Source: Inonotus obliquus (lineage: Eukaryota; Basidiomycota; Agaricomycetes; Hymenochaetales; Hymenochaetaceae). Taken from it: a DNA stretch of 64,000 nucleotides. The stretch covers positions 1,364,001-1,428,000 of the forward strand of contig JAJHTX010000004.1 in NCBI GenBank assembly GCA_032164295.1. The letters are read 5' to 3'. The translations under genes were made by a program, and so were the position numbers. Every line of letters begins with the position of its first letter. The first letter of the stretch is position 1. Under the pieces are notes generated by a model. It searched no databases and was not told the origin of the DNA. It saw nothing but the letters and a program-made list of their open reading frames with translations. Shown here in pieces: positions 35,696 to 45,933 of the stretch.

Positions 35696-37007
35696 ATGGC
35701 TGTACCTCACAGGCCCGACCTCCTTGCTCCCTACCTTGCTCTCCCGCAGGGTGAGAAAATCCAGGCTGAATGTATGCGCTTCTTTCCCGACTTTTGGCCG
35801 ACTTGCATGCATCTGACCATACAATATTCACCCACTAACAGACGTCTGGATTGATGGTGACGGCGAACTGCGCTCGAAAACCACTGTGGGTAACATTTGC
35901 AGCTCATTTTAGTTGGTGGCACAATAAATGTTATATTTTACGTTTAGACCGTCGGCAAGAAGGTCACGGAAATCAGCGAGCTCCGTCAGTGGGACTTCGA
36001 CGGCTCGTCAACGAACCAGGCCGATGGTCACGATTCCGATATCTACCTCCGTGCCGTTGCCATCTTCAAGGACCCCTTCCGTGGCGGTGACAATATCCTC
36101 GTAATGGCCGAGACGTACAATAGCGATGGCACACCGAACAGGACGAACCACCGGGCTGCTGCGCTTAAGATCATGGAGGCTGCAGCTGGCGAGCACCCTT
36201 GGTTTGGTATTGAGCAGGAATACACTTTGCTTGGATCTGATGGCAGGCCGTTTGGCTGGCCCACTGGCGGTTTCCCAGGCCCCCAGGGCCCATACTACTG
36301 TGGCGTTGGTAAGTAAACTAGGTCGTCGTCTGTGATGATTTTGCGAAAGGCTGAAAATATTCTTCTCAGGCGCGGGTAAGGTCTATGCTCGCGACGTGAT
36401 CGAGGCGCATTACCGTGCCTGCTTGTATGCGGGTATCAACATCTCAGGGATCAACGCCGAGGTCATGCCGTCTCAGTGGGAATTCCAGGTCGGTCCGTGC
36501 GAAGGTATCTCGATGGGTGATCATCTCTGGATGGCTCGCTATCTTCTTGTCCGTATCTCCGAGCAATGGGGCATCAAAGTTTCTTTCCACCCCAAGCCCC
36601 TTCCTGGTGACTGGAACGGCGCTGGGTGCCATACGAACTTCTCCACAGAGGCCATGCGGAATCCCGGTGGGCTTGAGGTCATCAAGAAGGGAATCGAGAG
36701 GCTTTCAAAACGTCACGCGGAACACATTGCCGTCTACGGCGCTGATAATGACCTTCGTCTTACTGGGCATCACGAGACTGGGCACATTTCACAGTTTACT
36801 TTTGGTGTTGCCAATCGTGGTGCCTCAATCCGTATCCCCCGTCATGTTGCACACGTTGGTTTTGGGTACTTCGAGGATAGGCGTCCGGCATCCAACATCG
36901 GTATGAGGCTATGTTTATTTATCGGGACCGTTACTAACGTGGCGATACATTCAGACCCTTACCAGGTTACCGCTATAGTTGTTGAAACTGTTTGCCTGCA
37001 GGAATGA
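35696..37007 (+). CDS. GLN1: Glutamine synthetase (GSII type)
   Basis: This enzyme makes glutamine from glutamate, ammonium and ATP and is the central entry point for ammonium. Exons 35696-35771, 35842-35885, 35948-36308, 36370-36900 and 36955-37007 encode 354 residues, the normal size of eukaryotic GSII. The beta-grasp domain has [15 protein letters not shown] and WDFDGSST. The catalytic domain has [24 protein letters not shown], the ATP-binding [24 protein letters not shown] and the [13 protein letters not shown] end. All metal and substrate motifs are intact. The stop falls 11 codons after PYQVT, the usual end. An inverted pair of GATA motifs lies 358 bp upstream, a candidate nitrogen-control site. 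Confidence 0.97.
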
Positions 37008-37209
37008 ACGACTGAGAGGAGATATGCTTAGAAGTATTCCATATTCTGTATTATTGGGAGCTAGTAATTCCAGAAAGCAATGTGAAGTATTAGATTACTG
37101 AACCCAACTGAGTTCTGTATCAATTGTCTCATGTAATTAGTGTGATGCAATCGTTTAGTAAGTATATGTATAATCTCTGGAAACTGACAAGGCTTGACGA
37201 GCTGCGACC

Positions 37210-38789
37210 ATGTCGTCAGATACGAAACTCTCACTACCAGCATTCCTTAAAGTGCTTACGAATGCCAACATGACAATGCAAAGGGCTATGGGTGTTGCAG
37301 GCAAAGTGTTTGTTTCATTCAAATATCAGCGTCTAATCTGGCAAATGTTCTCACTGTTTGCAAACGTGGAATAGGTTCAAGACACACAACACACCCGCGG
37401 CGCTCGGTGACCTTACGGATGCCAAGCTAAAATCACTAGGCGTTGAAAGTAAAGAAGATAGGAAAGCCGCTCTTGTTGCGTTTAAGAAAGCCGGATATGC
37501 TGGTAAACCTAGTGGACCGGGTGCAATTGGAGCGGCCGCTAGACCTCGAGCTGTTGGTGGGAGTGTTGCCGTCGCGGGTACGAGTGCTAGTGCTAGTGGT
37601 GCGGGCGCCGGGTCATCGAAGTTGGGGAAGGTGAGTAAGCCCGTTATGGTTTGTGGACATGCATATGGACTGAAATGTTAATTCCCGGTGCAATGTATGA
37701 AGAAAGTGGGTCAGACCCCGAAGAAACGCAAAAGGGACGATGATTTGAACGAACCTTTACCTACTTCTCCGGAGAATGAAGGTGCGAATATGGGGGATTT
37801 TGAGTTTAATGAGGTTCTAGACGAGGAGGTGCGTGTCCTTTACCGGGTTCAAATTAGTCCTTTTTCATTTCGAAAGATTCTGAGGACGAAAGCTGCTGTG
37901 GTGAATCGTGCACCCGTGATGTCTGTTTGGGCGACTATCGTCGCGGAACGGCTGGGGTTTAAGAGGGAAGAGGCTCTTAGTATTGGTAAGACCTCTAATC
38001 TTAACCGCTGGACTGGTGGATATTGGATAACTGACGCGCGAGTGTAGCATCAGCTTATACGGAGATGAGTGCCATCTCGAAGGGCGTCTCCCTTGGGATC
38101 TTTGACCAGAACAAGGGGAAGGGCGTCGAGCTCGCGAAGGGTGAGTCCCAGCCTTATGTGGATCTCATGGGCAGACGGTACGTTCTCAATCAGGCTAATC
38201 AACATACATCTCGGGCTCATACTCAATTCACAGAATGTATGTATGCGTTCACTGTCTAATAAGCTTTAAGATCATTTACACCGACACACACCTTAGCCCT
38301 CTATACAAGACACAGACAGGTGAATGGCGAGCACTCGTAAAGAGTGAACCAGTCGAACCTGCCTCCGCTTTCTCTTACGTCTCACGCGCGTTCCGACAAA
38401 CATTACCTTACATCACAGGAGCAATGTGTCTCCTTGCTGCCTCTTTTCCACCAACAGAGTTAAACGAGAAAGGTTTTGGGCTGTACGCGGCGTTCAGACC
38501 GGATGTTACTGTGTGGGGACAGCGTGCTGAGATGCGATGTGAGAATATTCTAGGATTGCGCAAGGTGCGAAGCGATGTGGGTAGCAGTGGTTACGATACG
38601 CAAGTTGATAGAGAAGGAGAATCGAAAAAATCTGAGAATGACACGGAGGCGAAGGGAGATCCTGCTAGAGGCACAGAAGATGAAGAACGTCCACCGAAGA
38701 AAGCCAAGGGTATGGCCATAGAAGAGTACGAGGCCGCCCTGGACGCGTCCAAAGAGTTTGACGACTTTATCTACAATGGTGACTTCTAA
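37210..38789 (+). CDS. Conserved fungal protein of unknown function
   Basis: Six exons (37210-37305, 37382-37630, 37703-37828, 37877-37985, 38048-38177, 38297-38789) give 400 residues. The N-terminal 75 residues are helical (LPAFLKVLTNANMTMQRAMG, LTDAKLKSLGV). A low-complexity Ala/Gly stretch and a basic KKRKRDDD that could be a nuclear localisation signal come next. The core (about 165-320) looks folded and conserved: RAPVMSVWATIVAERLGFKR, AYTEMSAISKGVSLGIF, SAFSYVSRAFRQTLPYI and GLYAAFRPDVTVWGQ. The tail is acidic with a basic KKAKG. The acceptor of exon 2 (CAAG before ACACAC) was picked because it keeps phase and gives a helix. I do not recognise a named domain. A nuclear role is an inference from the basic motif only. 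Confidence 0.7.
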
Positions 38790-38947
38790 ATTCTCTCTCC
38801 ATCACGCGAAGTCAAGCGGGCAACCAGATCTGAGGTAAAAATGCACTTGTGTGGATTAACAATAGGTATTATCCAGTATCTAGCGTGCTGATGAAATGCG
38901 AGATTCTATGCAGCAGGAAATGAATCTATCAGGAACCCAGCAGCTGA

Positions 38948-40568
38948 TTACAGCCTTTTGATAATGGCAGAAGTGAACTCGGATGTGGTCGCAGAACCTA
39001 TCAAAGTCTAAGTGATCGTTGTTGCTAATGATAAGAATATTAGCACTTACCTCCCATGTCCAGCGTGCGAACTTTGCCTTCATTTATCACGCCGAATGTC
39101 GCGCTAGCGATTTCATTCGCGAGATGGTCGAGCCTATTTGATGGATTTATCAGCACGTGGAACGGAATGACGAAAATAGACTTACCCGAGGTGGCGAAGC
39201 ATCATCGTAGCGCTCAGAATCATGGCAGTTGGGTTGGCCTTGTTTGTACCCATGAGGTCCTTTGCAACGTGTCGGCACCCGGGTTCGAAAAGTGCGTATT
39301 CCTAACCGAATTACGAGATCAGATGGCAAGCAACCTTTTTCTCGGCAATGAGAACGTACACGTCCAACGTTACAACCCGGCACAATCCCAGGACCTCCGA
39401 CGAGCGCCGCACCAATGTTCGAGACGATCGCACCATAAAGGTTTGGCATGACCATCACGTCAAACTGACCGGGCTTCGCGACGAGTTGCATTGATCTAGG
39501 ATGAACCCGAGCTGAGTATTGCTGTGCAGAGAGATGCCAAAGGATGATGGAGCCCACGTGTTGTCAACAATCATGTCGTTTGCAATAATACCCGAGCTCT
39601 TGTACTCTTCCGCCACTTGGCGAAACGTGTTCAAAAAAAGACCGTCGCCGAGCTTCATGATGTTTGCCTTGTGTACGCAAGTCACTTTCTATTAATGCAA
39701 CTTGAATCAGCGAAGAGATTTGGATTTAGAGAAGAATCCGTGTGCCTTCCGGTTGTTCTTCAGAGCAAAGTCAAAGGCAAATCGAGCGATGCGTTCGGCC
39801 TTTGCACGTGTTGACACCTTCAAGTTTTCGACGACGCCAGGATAGCTCTGGTGCTCGAGGCCGGAATATTCGCCCTCTGTGTTCTCGCGAATGATTGCAA
39901 AGTCGACATTCGAGTGGCGCGTGGGAACGCCTGGGAGGGACTTGCAAAGGACGACCGACGCGTAGATGTCGAGCTGCTGACGCATAGCAACATTCCAAGA
40001 TATGTGCCCAGTTGTTGAGATTGGAGTGAAGAGGATTCCTGAAGCAATGCACTCGTCAGCAGATGACCACACCAGCGAAGCAAAATAGACGCACCCTTTA
40101 GACCAACTCTATTGCGCTTGAGACTGTCCATTGCCTGCTTGAACAGATCCTCGCCAGTCGAGGACATGCCGGATACATTATACTGGTCCCATTCGATGGG
40201 CGCATTCACGGCTTCAAATATTTCCTTGACAGAGTCTGTGATCTCTGACCCGACACCATCACCTGGAATGAGCGTCACCTACGCATCTTTAGCCAAGCGT
40301 AATCGTTGAAGCGATTCGTATCTTACGGTGTAAACACCACCATATTTTGTTGGTTGCTAGCAAGCATAGCTGTCAGCTGGAATGCTCATGGGTAAACTAG
40401 ACAGGCACGCTCACTCTTGAGATGACCTTCGGAAAGCCAGCCGAGAGGGTAGTCGCGTAACGCTGTCCGATGATGTCAATCAACAGTGTCGACAAGCTAA
40501 GAAGAAATGTATGTACTCACGGTCTGTGTCGATGAGCGGGCCACTCGCGATATGGCGGAGCGCAGCAT
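38948..40568 (-). CDS. IDH1: NAD-isocitrate dehydrogenase subunit 1, mitochondrial
   Basis: IDH1 is the regulatory subunit of the mitochondrial NAD-dependent isocitrate dehydrogenase of the TCA cycle. Ten exons (40568-40521, 40462-40415, 40356-40327, 40278-40095, 40038-39746, 39688-39558, 39495-39360, 39301-39186, 39133-39051, 38997-38948) encode 372 residues. The presequence [16 protein letters not shown] is basic. The family phrases follow: [75 protein letters not shown] and [14 protein letters not shown]. It is the IDH1 rather than the IDH2 type by [12 protein letters not shown] context and [10 protein letters not shown]. The intron 39745-39689 has no GT donor and needs AAG|GCACAC. A 12-bp palindrome with a CACGTG core lies about 103 bp upstream of the start. 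Confidence 0.95.
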
Positions 40569-40941
40569 GCTTGAACGGGGGAACAAGGGATATGCGGAAG
40601 GGAAGGAATGAACGGAAGGTGAATGACGATGAGCGAAAAACTAGAGGGGCGCCAATCCTTCGCTCACCCCGCTCACGTGAGCTCCGGTGATACCCGATTA
40701 TCTTATCTCCGGCGTCAATCATCCGAAAAAGCTAGAGAACTATCACATGCATGATGTATTTGCTGTTTGCTCACGTCATACGCGTCATCATAGACTTTCT
40801 GTACAATATTTAACACTCTTGCCTCTTCGCGGTATGCCTTATCATCCTGGTTGGGGCTGATACTGGTTGGGGATACTATAGCACTAGCAAGTACTAGTAC
40901 TCGCAGTCGTTGCCCTTTCAGAGTCGCTACCTGTTGCAACC
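40569..40941. promoter_or_regulatory. Divergent promoter of IDH1 and the hydrolase with E-box palindrome
   Basis: A perfect 12-base palindrome GCTCACGTGAGC sits at 40671-40682 with the CACGTG core bound by basic helix-loop-helix factors, and a CCAAT box at 40652-40656 lies closer to IDH1. In yeasts the CCAAT-binding complex controls respiratory genes, so a role at IDH1 is plausible but not shown. Confidence 0.4.
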
Positions 40942-42768
40942 ATGTACTCACAGGACATCTCCGAGTCTGAGCCCGCGCCGCTCAAGCGCGATCTGACTTA
41001 TTATCTCGTCTTGATTTCCTGCGTCGCGCCGATTTGGTCCATCGTTCCCGCTTCATGGACTTATGTCGCGTATAGTATCACCTATTGGAGATTCCTCGCG
41101 TATTCAACTCGCAGTCTCGTGCTGCTCGCAGTCGCGCTTTCTGAGGTACCGCAAACCAGTTTATGATGTCGCGTAGCTTACGCTGTGATAGGTGCTTTTC
41201 AGCATTTATTATTATTTCTTATCGCGAAAGATATCAGGCCCATCGCCAATCTCTCCCGCGGATATTATTGAGCTTCAGCTGGCATTCGGACGCGTTCTCC
41301 AATCTGGCCTCACTTCATTGCCGAAGGATGGTGACGAAGATTCGACGGGCAGACCAAGGAGTCCTGACGCTGTCATTGAGACACTCGATAGGGACGATCC
41401 AAGGGCGGTTGAATACAGAGATAGATTTCGTACATGGTAATACTATCTTTTACTTGACGCCTTCAGTCGTGCTGATTCTTCCAAGGTTCAAGAGGGTTCC
41501 GTGGTCGAAAGTCCGCCGCACTCAATTTCGTCAATTACTGTACTGGTCAACGTTCAACGCGGTGCTACCTCCCGATGATCGGATTCCGGAAGCTCACAGC
41601 ATGCTGCTCGACAAAGCCACTGAGCTCATGCAGAAGCGTATTGGCTGTACAATCCCCGATGGATCGGACCCTTCGGTTCATCCGTTGCGACTAACTATCG
41701 ACCCTGTGAACGTCGCTCACAAGCCGCTTTCCTGGTATCTCTTCATCAAATTCGCGAACAGCTTTATACGCTCAAGATATGAGTTGAAGTATGGTCTTGT
41801 ATACGGGAAGTATGGTGATTTAGAGTAAGTTACCCAGCGTGACTCTGCACAGGAACAATAGGTCTCAAGACGAATTACAGATATCTTTTCCGTATCCCTC
41901 CCAATTACAACAGAGCCGAAGGACCAGATCCTGTCATCTTCTTGCATGGTTTAGGACTCGGAATTGTCCAGTATCAGCAACTCTTACAACAATTTTTGGA
42001 CGATCTTCCCAACACACCATTGTTGATTCCTCTCCAGCCACAGATATCACAGGATATATTCCACCCGCGTTTCCTGAAACCTATGCTACGTCACGAGAAA
42101 GCAGAATTGCTTGCGGGTGCTATCGACAGGTTGGGTTGGGCCGGTCCTTCTGTCGACGAGAAATATGGCGTGACGATACTAAGCCACTCCAAGTTAGCAT
42201 GCTTTCTTAGAATGCTAATCGTCAGCTCATAATATCGCTGATGATTTTTCTCTTCAGCGGGTCGTACAGTCATGCGTGGATGTTGAAGTCTTTCCCGCAA
42301 TACGTCACACGTTCTTGCTTCGTCGACCCAGTGACCTTCTGCTCTTGGGAGGGCGACGTGTGCTATAACTTCGTTTATCGAACCTGTACGAGTGGGTTTG
42401 AGCTTTTGATCCGATATTTCGTAGGGACCGAGCTGGGCGTTGCGAATCTCCTTCAGCGGCATTTCGATTGGTTAAGCAACACCCTTTGGTTCGAGGAAAT
42501 TCCAAAGGCGTGCGACCCTACCCGTAGTTTATTCCTACTTGGAGGCAAGGATACTATCCTTGATGCTGAAGTAGGTGAACTTTGTAATCGTCATCATGCC
42601 TTACTAACCGATATCTAGCGAGTCAAGAAGTATCTGACATCTCACGGTGTCAAAGAAGGTCTTTGCGTCAGCCCCAATGCACGACATGGGCAGGAACTGC
42701 TGATTCCCGGACAAGGAATTATTAAAGTGATTGACTGGATACGGGAAGGCAGTAGAAAGAAGAATTAG
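40942..42768 (+). CDS. Alpha/beta hydrolase-fold protein, membrane anchored
   Basis: Six exons (40942-41145, 41192-41436, 41486-41824, 41881-42192, 42258-42570, 42619-42768) give 520 residues. The first 90 residues hold at least two hydrophobic spans (LTYYLVLISCVAPIWSIVP, STRSLVLLAVALSE then VLFSIYYYF). A helical spacer with RVPWSKVRRTQFRQLLYWS precedes the hydrolase domain (about 270-515). The oxyanion strand is VIFLHGLGLG. The nucleophile elbow is SHSNGS, where the canonical G-x-S-x-G starts with Ser instead of Gly. The acid is probably in LLGGKDTILD, and the His in NARHGQELL. All three catalytic candidates are present. Substrate unknown; a lipid substrate is an inference from the membrane anchor. 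Confidence 0.82.
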
Positions 42769-43021
42769 AGGAAGGAGGGACAGGACTCTGCACTTATCCA
42801 CCCAGCTTATTTTAGTCACGTTTGCTTCTTTTGATATGCCCTCTCATCGACCAATGGTTCACGAATTACTAAAGCATACTGGCACCTTCATTTAGAAATA
42901 GCATGTACTTGTTTTAATCACGTAGTTTGTCCACTGTGTTGCACAGTTTAACCTGCGGACTACAAAACATCGTGTATATTAACCCCTCTGAACTCAGGAC
43001 GGTTGGTTATTACACTTGTCA

Positions 43022-44020
43022 TTACGATCTTCTGAAGTCCCTGCACTCCTCGCTGTCCCAGCTGACGAATTCGCCACTCAAGGAATTAGGCGCTTTGAGG
43101 GACAAAGCGGCGATTACATGACCGACGTCCTCGGGCTTAACCAGCTTGCCTTCCTCAAATACGCGTGCGAACATCTGCGCCTCCTCTTTGCGCATCTTTG
43201 ATGGTCCAACCGTCCGGATTAACTCCTGCATCTGTGAAGAATGTTTATTTAGCCATGAGGATTGAGGGTGATAGGATAAGCATGATTACCGGGGTGTCTA
43301 CCATCCCTGGACGGAGTGCGACGGAAATAACATTTGGCTCCTCGGCTGCGAGGGTCCTGTGGTTGGGATAAGCAACCGTATATCTGTATCTGGAATACAT
43401 GGGCTCACCGACAGAAGCTGTTCATTGCAGCCTTGCTCGCGTTGTATGCGCCCCACGTTGGGGTTTTTCCAACGGCTGCCCCAGAGGAGATGAATACTAT
43501 TCTACCACCAAGCTCACTCGAGCGCAAAGCTGGGAGTGCTGCTTGGACGGTATAAAGTAAGGAAAAGAAATTTATCTCGAAATTGTGTCGCCAGGTGTCT
43601 GTGGTCATGGCCGGAGAGCCAATTAGCCCGACTGGTTCGAGAGCTCCAGCGTTTAATATGAGCGAGTCGAGGTGTTGATATGTCTCGAGTGCTTGCTTGA
43701 TTGCTTCACGCGTTTCGGCCTCATTTGCACTGGGGATGTAATCCTCTTAGTGGTAATTTAGTTCAGAGAAACTATGGGCATTACAGATCGACTTGGATAG
43801 AGTGGAGGTTTGACTTGTGATTTTCCAGGAGCACGAGGAGTTCCTGAGAGCGTGAACGAGAGAGGGCGACTACATTAGCATGAAAGGTCTCCAGTAGGAC
43901 TCTTGTTGCCGCGAGGCCAATTCCTCTAATTATTCGAGTAAGTTAGTTGAGAAGCAAAAGTAGAAATAGCTACTTTGAAGCGCCGGTGACGAATACGACA
44001 GGATTCCTCTGAGTAGACAT
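43022..44020 (-). CDS. Short-chain dehydrogenase/reductase (SDR)
   Basis: Exons 44020-43974, 43925-43785, 43729-43409, 43356-43290 and 43231-43022 encode 261 residues, a classical SDR length. The nucleotide-binding motif is VVFVTGASKGIGLAA at the N-terminus. NAG follows (LILNAGALEPVG), the catalytic Ser is in IVFISSGAAVGKTP, and YNASK supplies Tyr and Lys. After that comes LRPGMVDTPMQELI. The order and spacing match Irc24/YIR035C- and benzil reductase-like SDRs of yeasts, which keep the phrase on valine after the PG motif. The cofactor is likely NADP(H) from the basic residue after the glycine motif, but this is weak. The gene lies tail to tail with the hydrolase gene. Confidence 0.9.
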
Positions 44021-44228
44021 TGTTCCCAAAGCTCAATAGCGCGGATGAGTAGTCAGAGTGGCCCGAGAGAGTGTGTGTCTAGTAGCTGCGTGAATAAAGC
44101 GGATCCGTGGACCGCCAATCTCGTCGATCTATTACGGCATCTTCCGTTTGACGCTCCCCCAAAGAACGAAAAACCGTGACCAATCCAATCACTTCTCAGG
44201 TCATCTCTCTCTCTGCCCTTCCCTCCCC

Positions 44229-45672
44229 ATGGCAGCTCGATTTGCTCGTCTCGCGCCCGCCCTTGCGCGCCCAAAACGGTCCGTACCTAATGCTGCTCGA
44301 CGACTGGCTCTCGCGCGCAACTATGCGACTCAGAGTGATCACCAGGTATGCCACGCAACATGTTATTATGTTATAGTTTTTTTGTTTGACGCGTTATATT
44401 ATTTTGGTAGATGACTGTCCGTGAGGCGCTCAACTCTGCTATGGAGGAGGAGATGCTCCGGGATGAAACTGTCTTTATTCTGGGTGAGGAAGTCGCGCGG
44501 TACAATGGTGCTTACAAGGTTGGTGAATTATGTTAAGGTGATGATTCATAGTAACTTATTCCCTCAGATCACCAAAGGACTACTCGACAAGTTCGGCGAA
44601 AAACGAGTAATAGATACACCTATTACTGAAATGGGTTTTGCTGGTGTAGCTGTTGGCGCAGCGCTGGCCGGACTACGTCCTATGTACGCCGTCAATACAT
44701 TATTATTAATTGAACGTATCTGTTTATAATACTTATTCATCCAGCTGCGAGTTCATGACTTTCAACTTTGCGATGCAGGCCATTGACCAAATCGTGAACT
44801 CTGCCGGAAAGACGTACTACATGTCTGGGGGGAATGTACCATGTCCTGTTGTTTTCCGCGGTCCGAACGGAGCGGCCGCTGGTGTAGCGGCGCAACATTC
44901 ACAGGATTACTGCTCGTGGTACGGTCAAATCCCTGGTCTCAAGGTCATTAGTCCATGGTCGGCAGAGGATTGTAAGGGTTTGCTTAAGGCACGTCATTCC
45001 AGTTATTAGCACTCTTTCTTTTGCTCACTATTCAGTAGGCAGCCATCCGTGACCCCAACCCGGTCGTATTCCTTGAAAATGAAATGATGTACGGCGTAAC
45101 CTTCCCGGTGTCGCAAGAGGCGCTTTCGGACAATTTTTTGTTGCCCATTGGGAAAGCAAAGGTCGAGCTGGAGGGAAGTGACGTAACGATCGTCGCTCAC
45201 AGCAAGATGGTCACACATTCCCTCGAAGCCGCGCAAGAACTCGCGAAGGAGGGGGTTAAAGCCGAAGTTATCAATCTTCGCAGTATTCGTCCGCTTGATA
45301 TCGACACCATCAAGGCTTCGGTCAAGAAGACTAACCGGTGAGCTGCAATCAACCTTGTCGGTCGAAATATCTCATAATATTACTTTCAGTTTACTCATCG
45401 TTGAGGGTGGCTTCCCTGCATTCGGCGTCGGTAGTGAAATTTGCGCTCAGATAGTTGAGAGTGAAGCATTTGACTACCTGGACGCACCCGTTGAGCGTGT
45501 AACCGGCGCTGACGTTCCGACTCCTGTAAGTTTTGATCGTGTAGAGTCATTCTGCTTATTGCGGTATTCAACACACTTATCACAGTACGCTGGCAACCTT
45601 GAAGCTATGGCATTCCCCGACACTCCGCTCATCGTCAAGGTGGCTAAGCGCGCACTTTACAGGACGAACTGA
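44229..45672 (+). CDS. PDB1: Pyruvate dehydrogenase E1 beta subunit, mitochondrial
   Basis: E1-beta works with E1-alpha to decarboxylate pyruvate with thiamine diphosphate in the pyruvate dehydrogenase complex. Exons 44229-44345, 44411-44518, 44568-44683, 44745-44988, 45039-45337, 45390-45525 and 45586-45672 encode 368 residues. The presequence is Arg/Ala-rich (residues 1-35). Family phrases: [81 protein letters not shown] and [13 protein letters not shown]. The Glu that contacts ThDP (ILGEEV) is present. The fourth intron is modelled with donor AAG|GCACGT at 44989. A GT donor at 44994 with a different acceptor would change one residue pair only. Divergent from the SDR gene by about 210 bp. 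Confidence 0.95.
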
Positions 45673-45933
45673 AGCTCTCCTCTGGTTTACGCGTTATACT
45701 TACCTTACTTACGTTGGATTGTTCGCTCATCACCATAGACGTTAGATCAAAAGTTGCTCTGTTAATTGCTATTCATTTATGTGCAGCATATCACCGGGCG
45801 ATGGCGAGTAATATACATTTTTGCTCTACGTTCCGGGGGGAAGCCAATTGGAGTAGATGTATTGACGATGTGAACCAAATTGGACAACCAAAATCTAGCT
45901 CGTTCGAGATCCTTTCATGATCTTTTATTCCCT

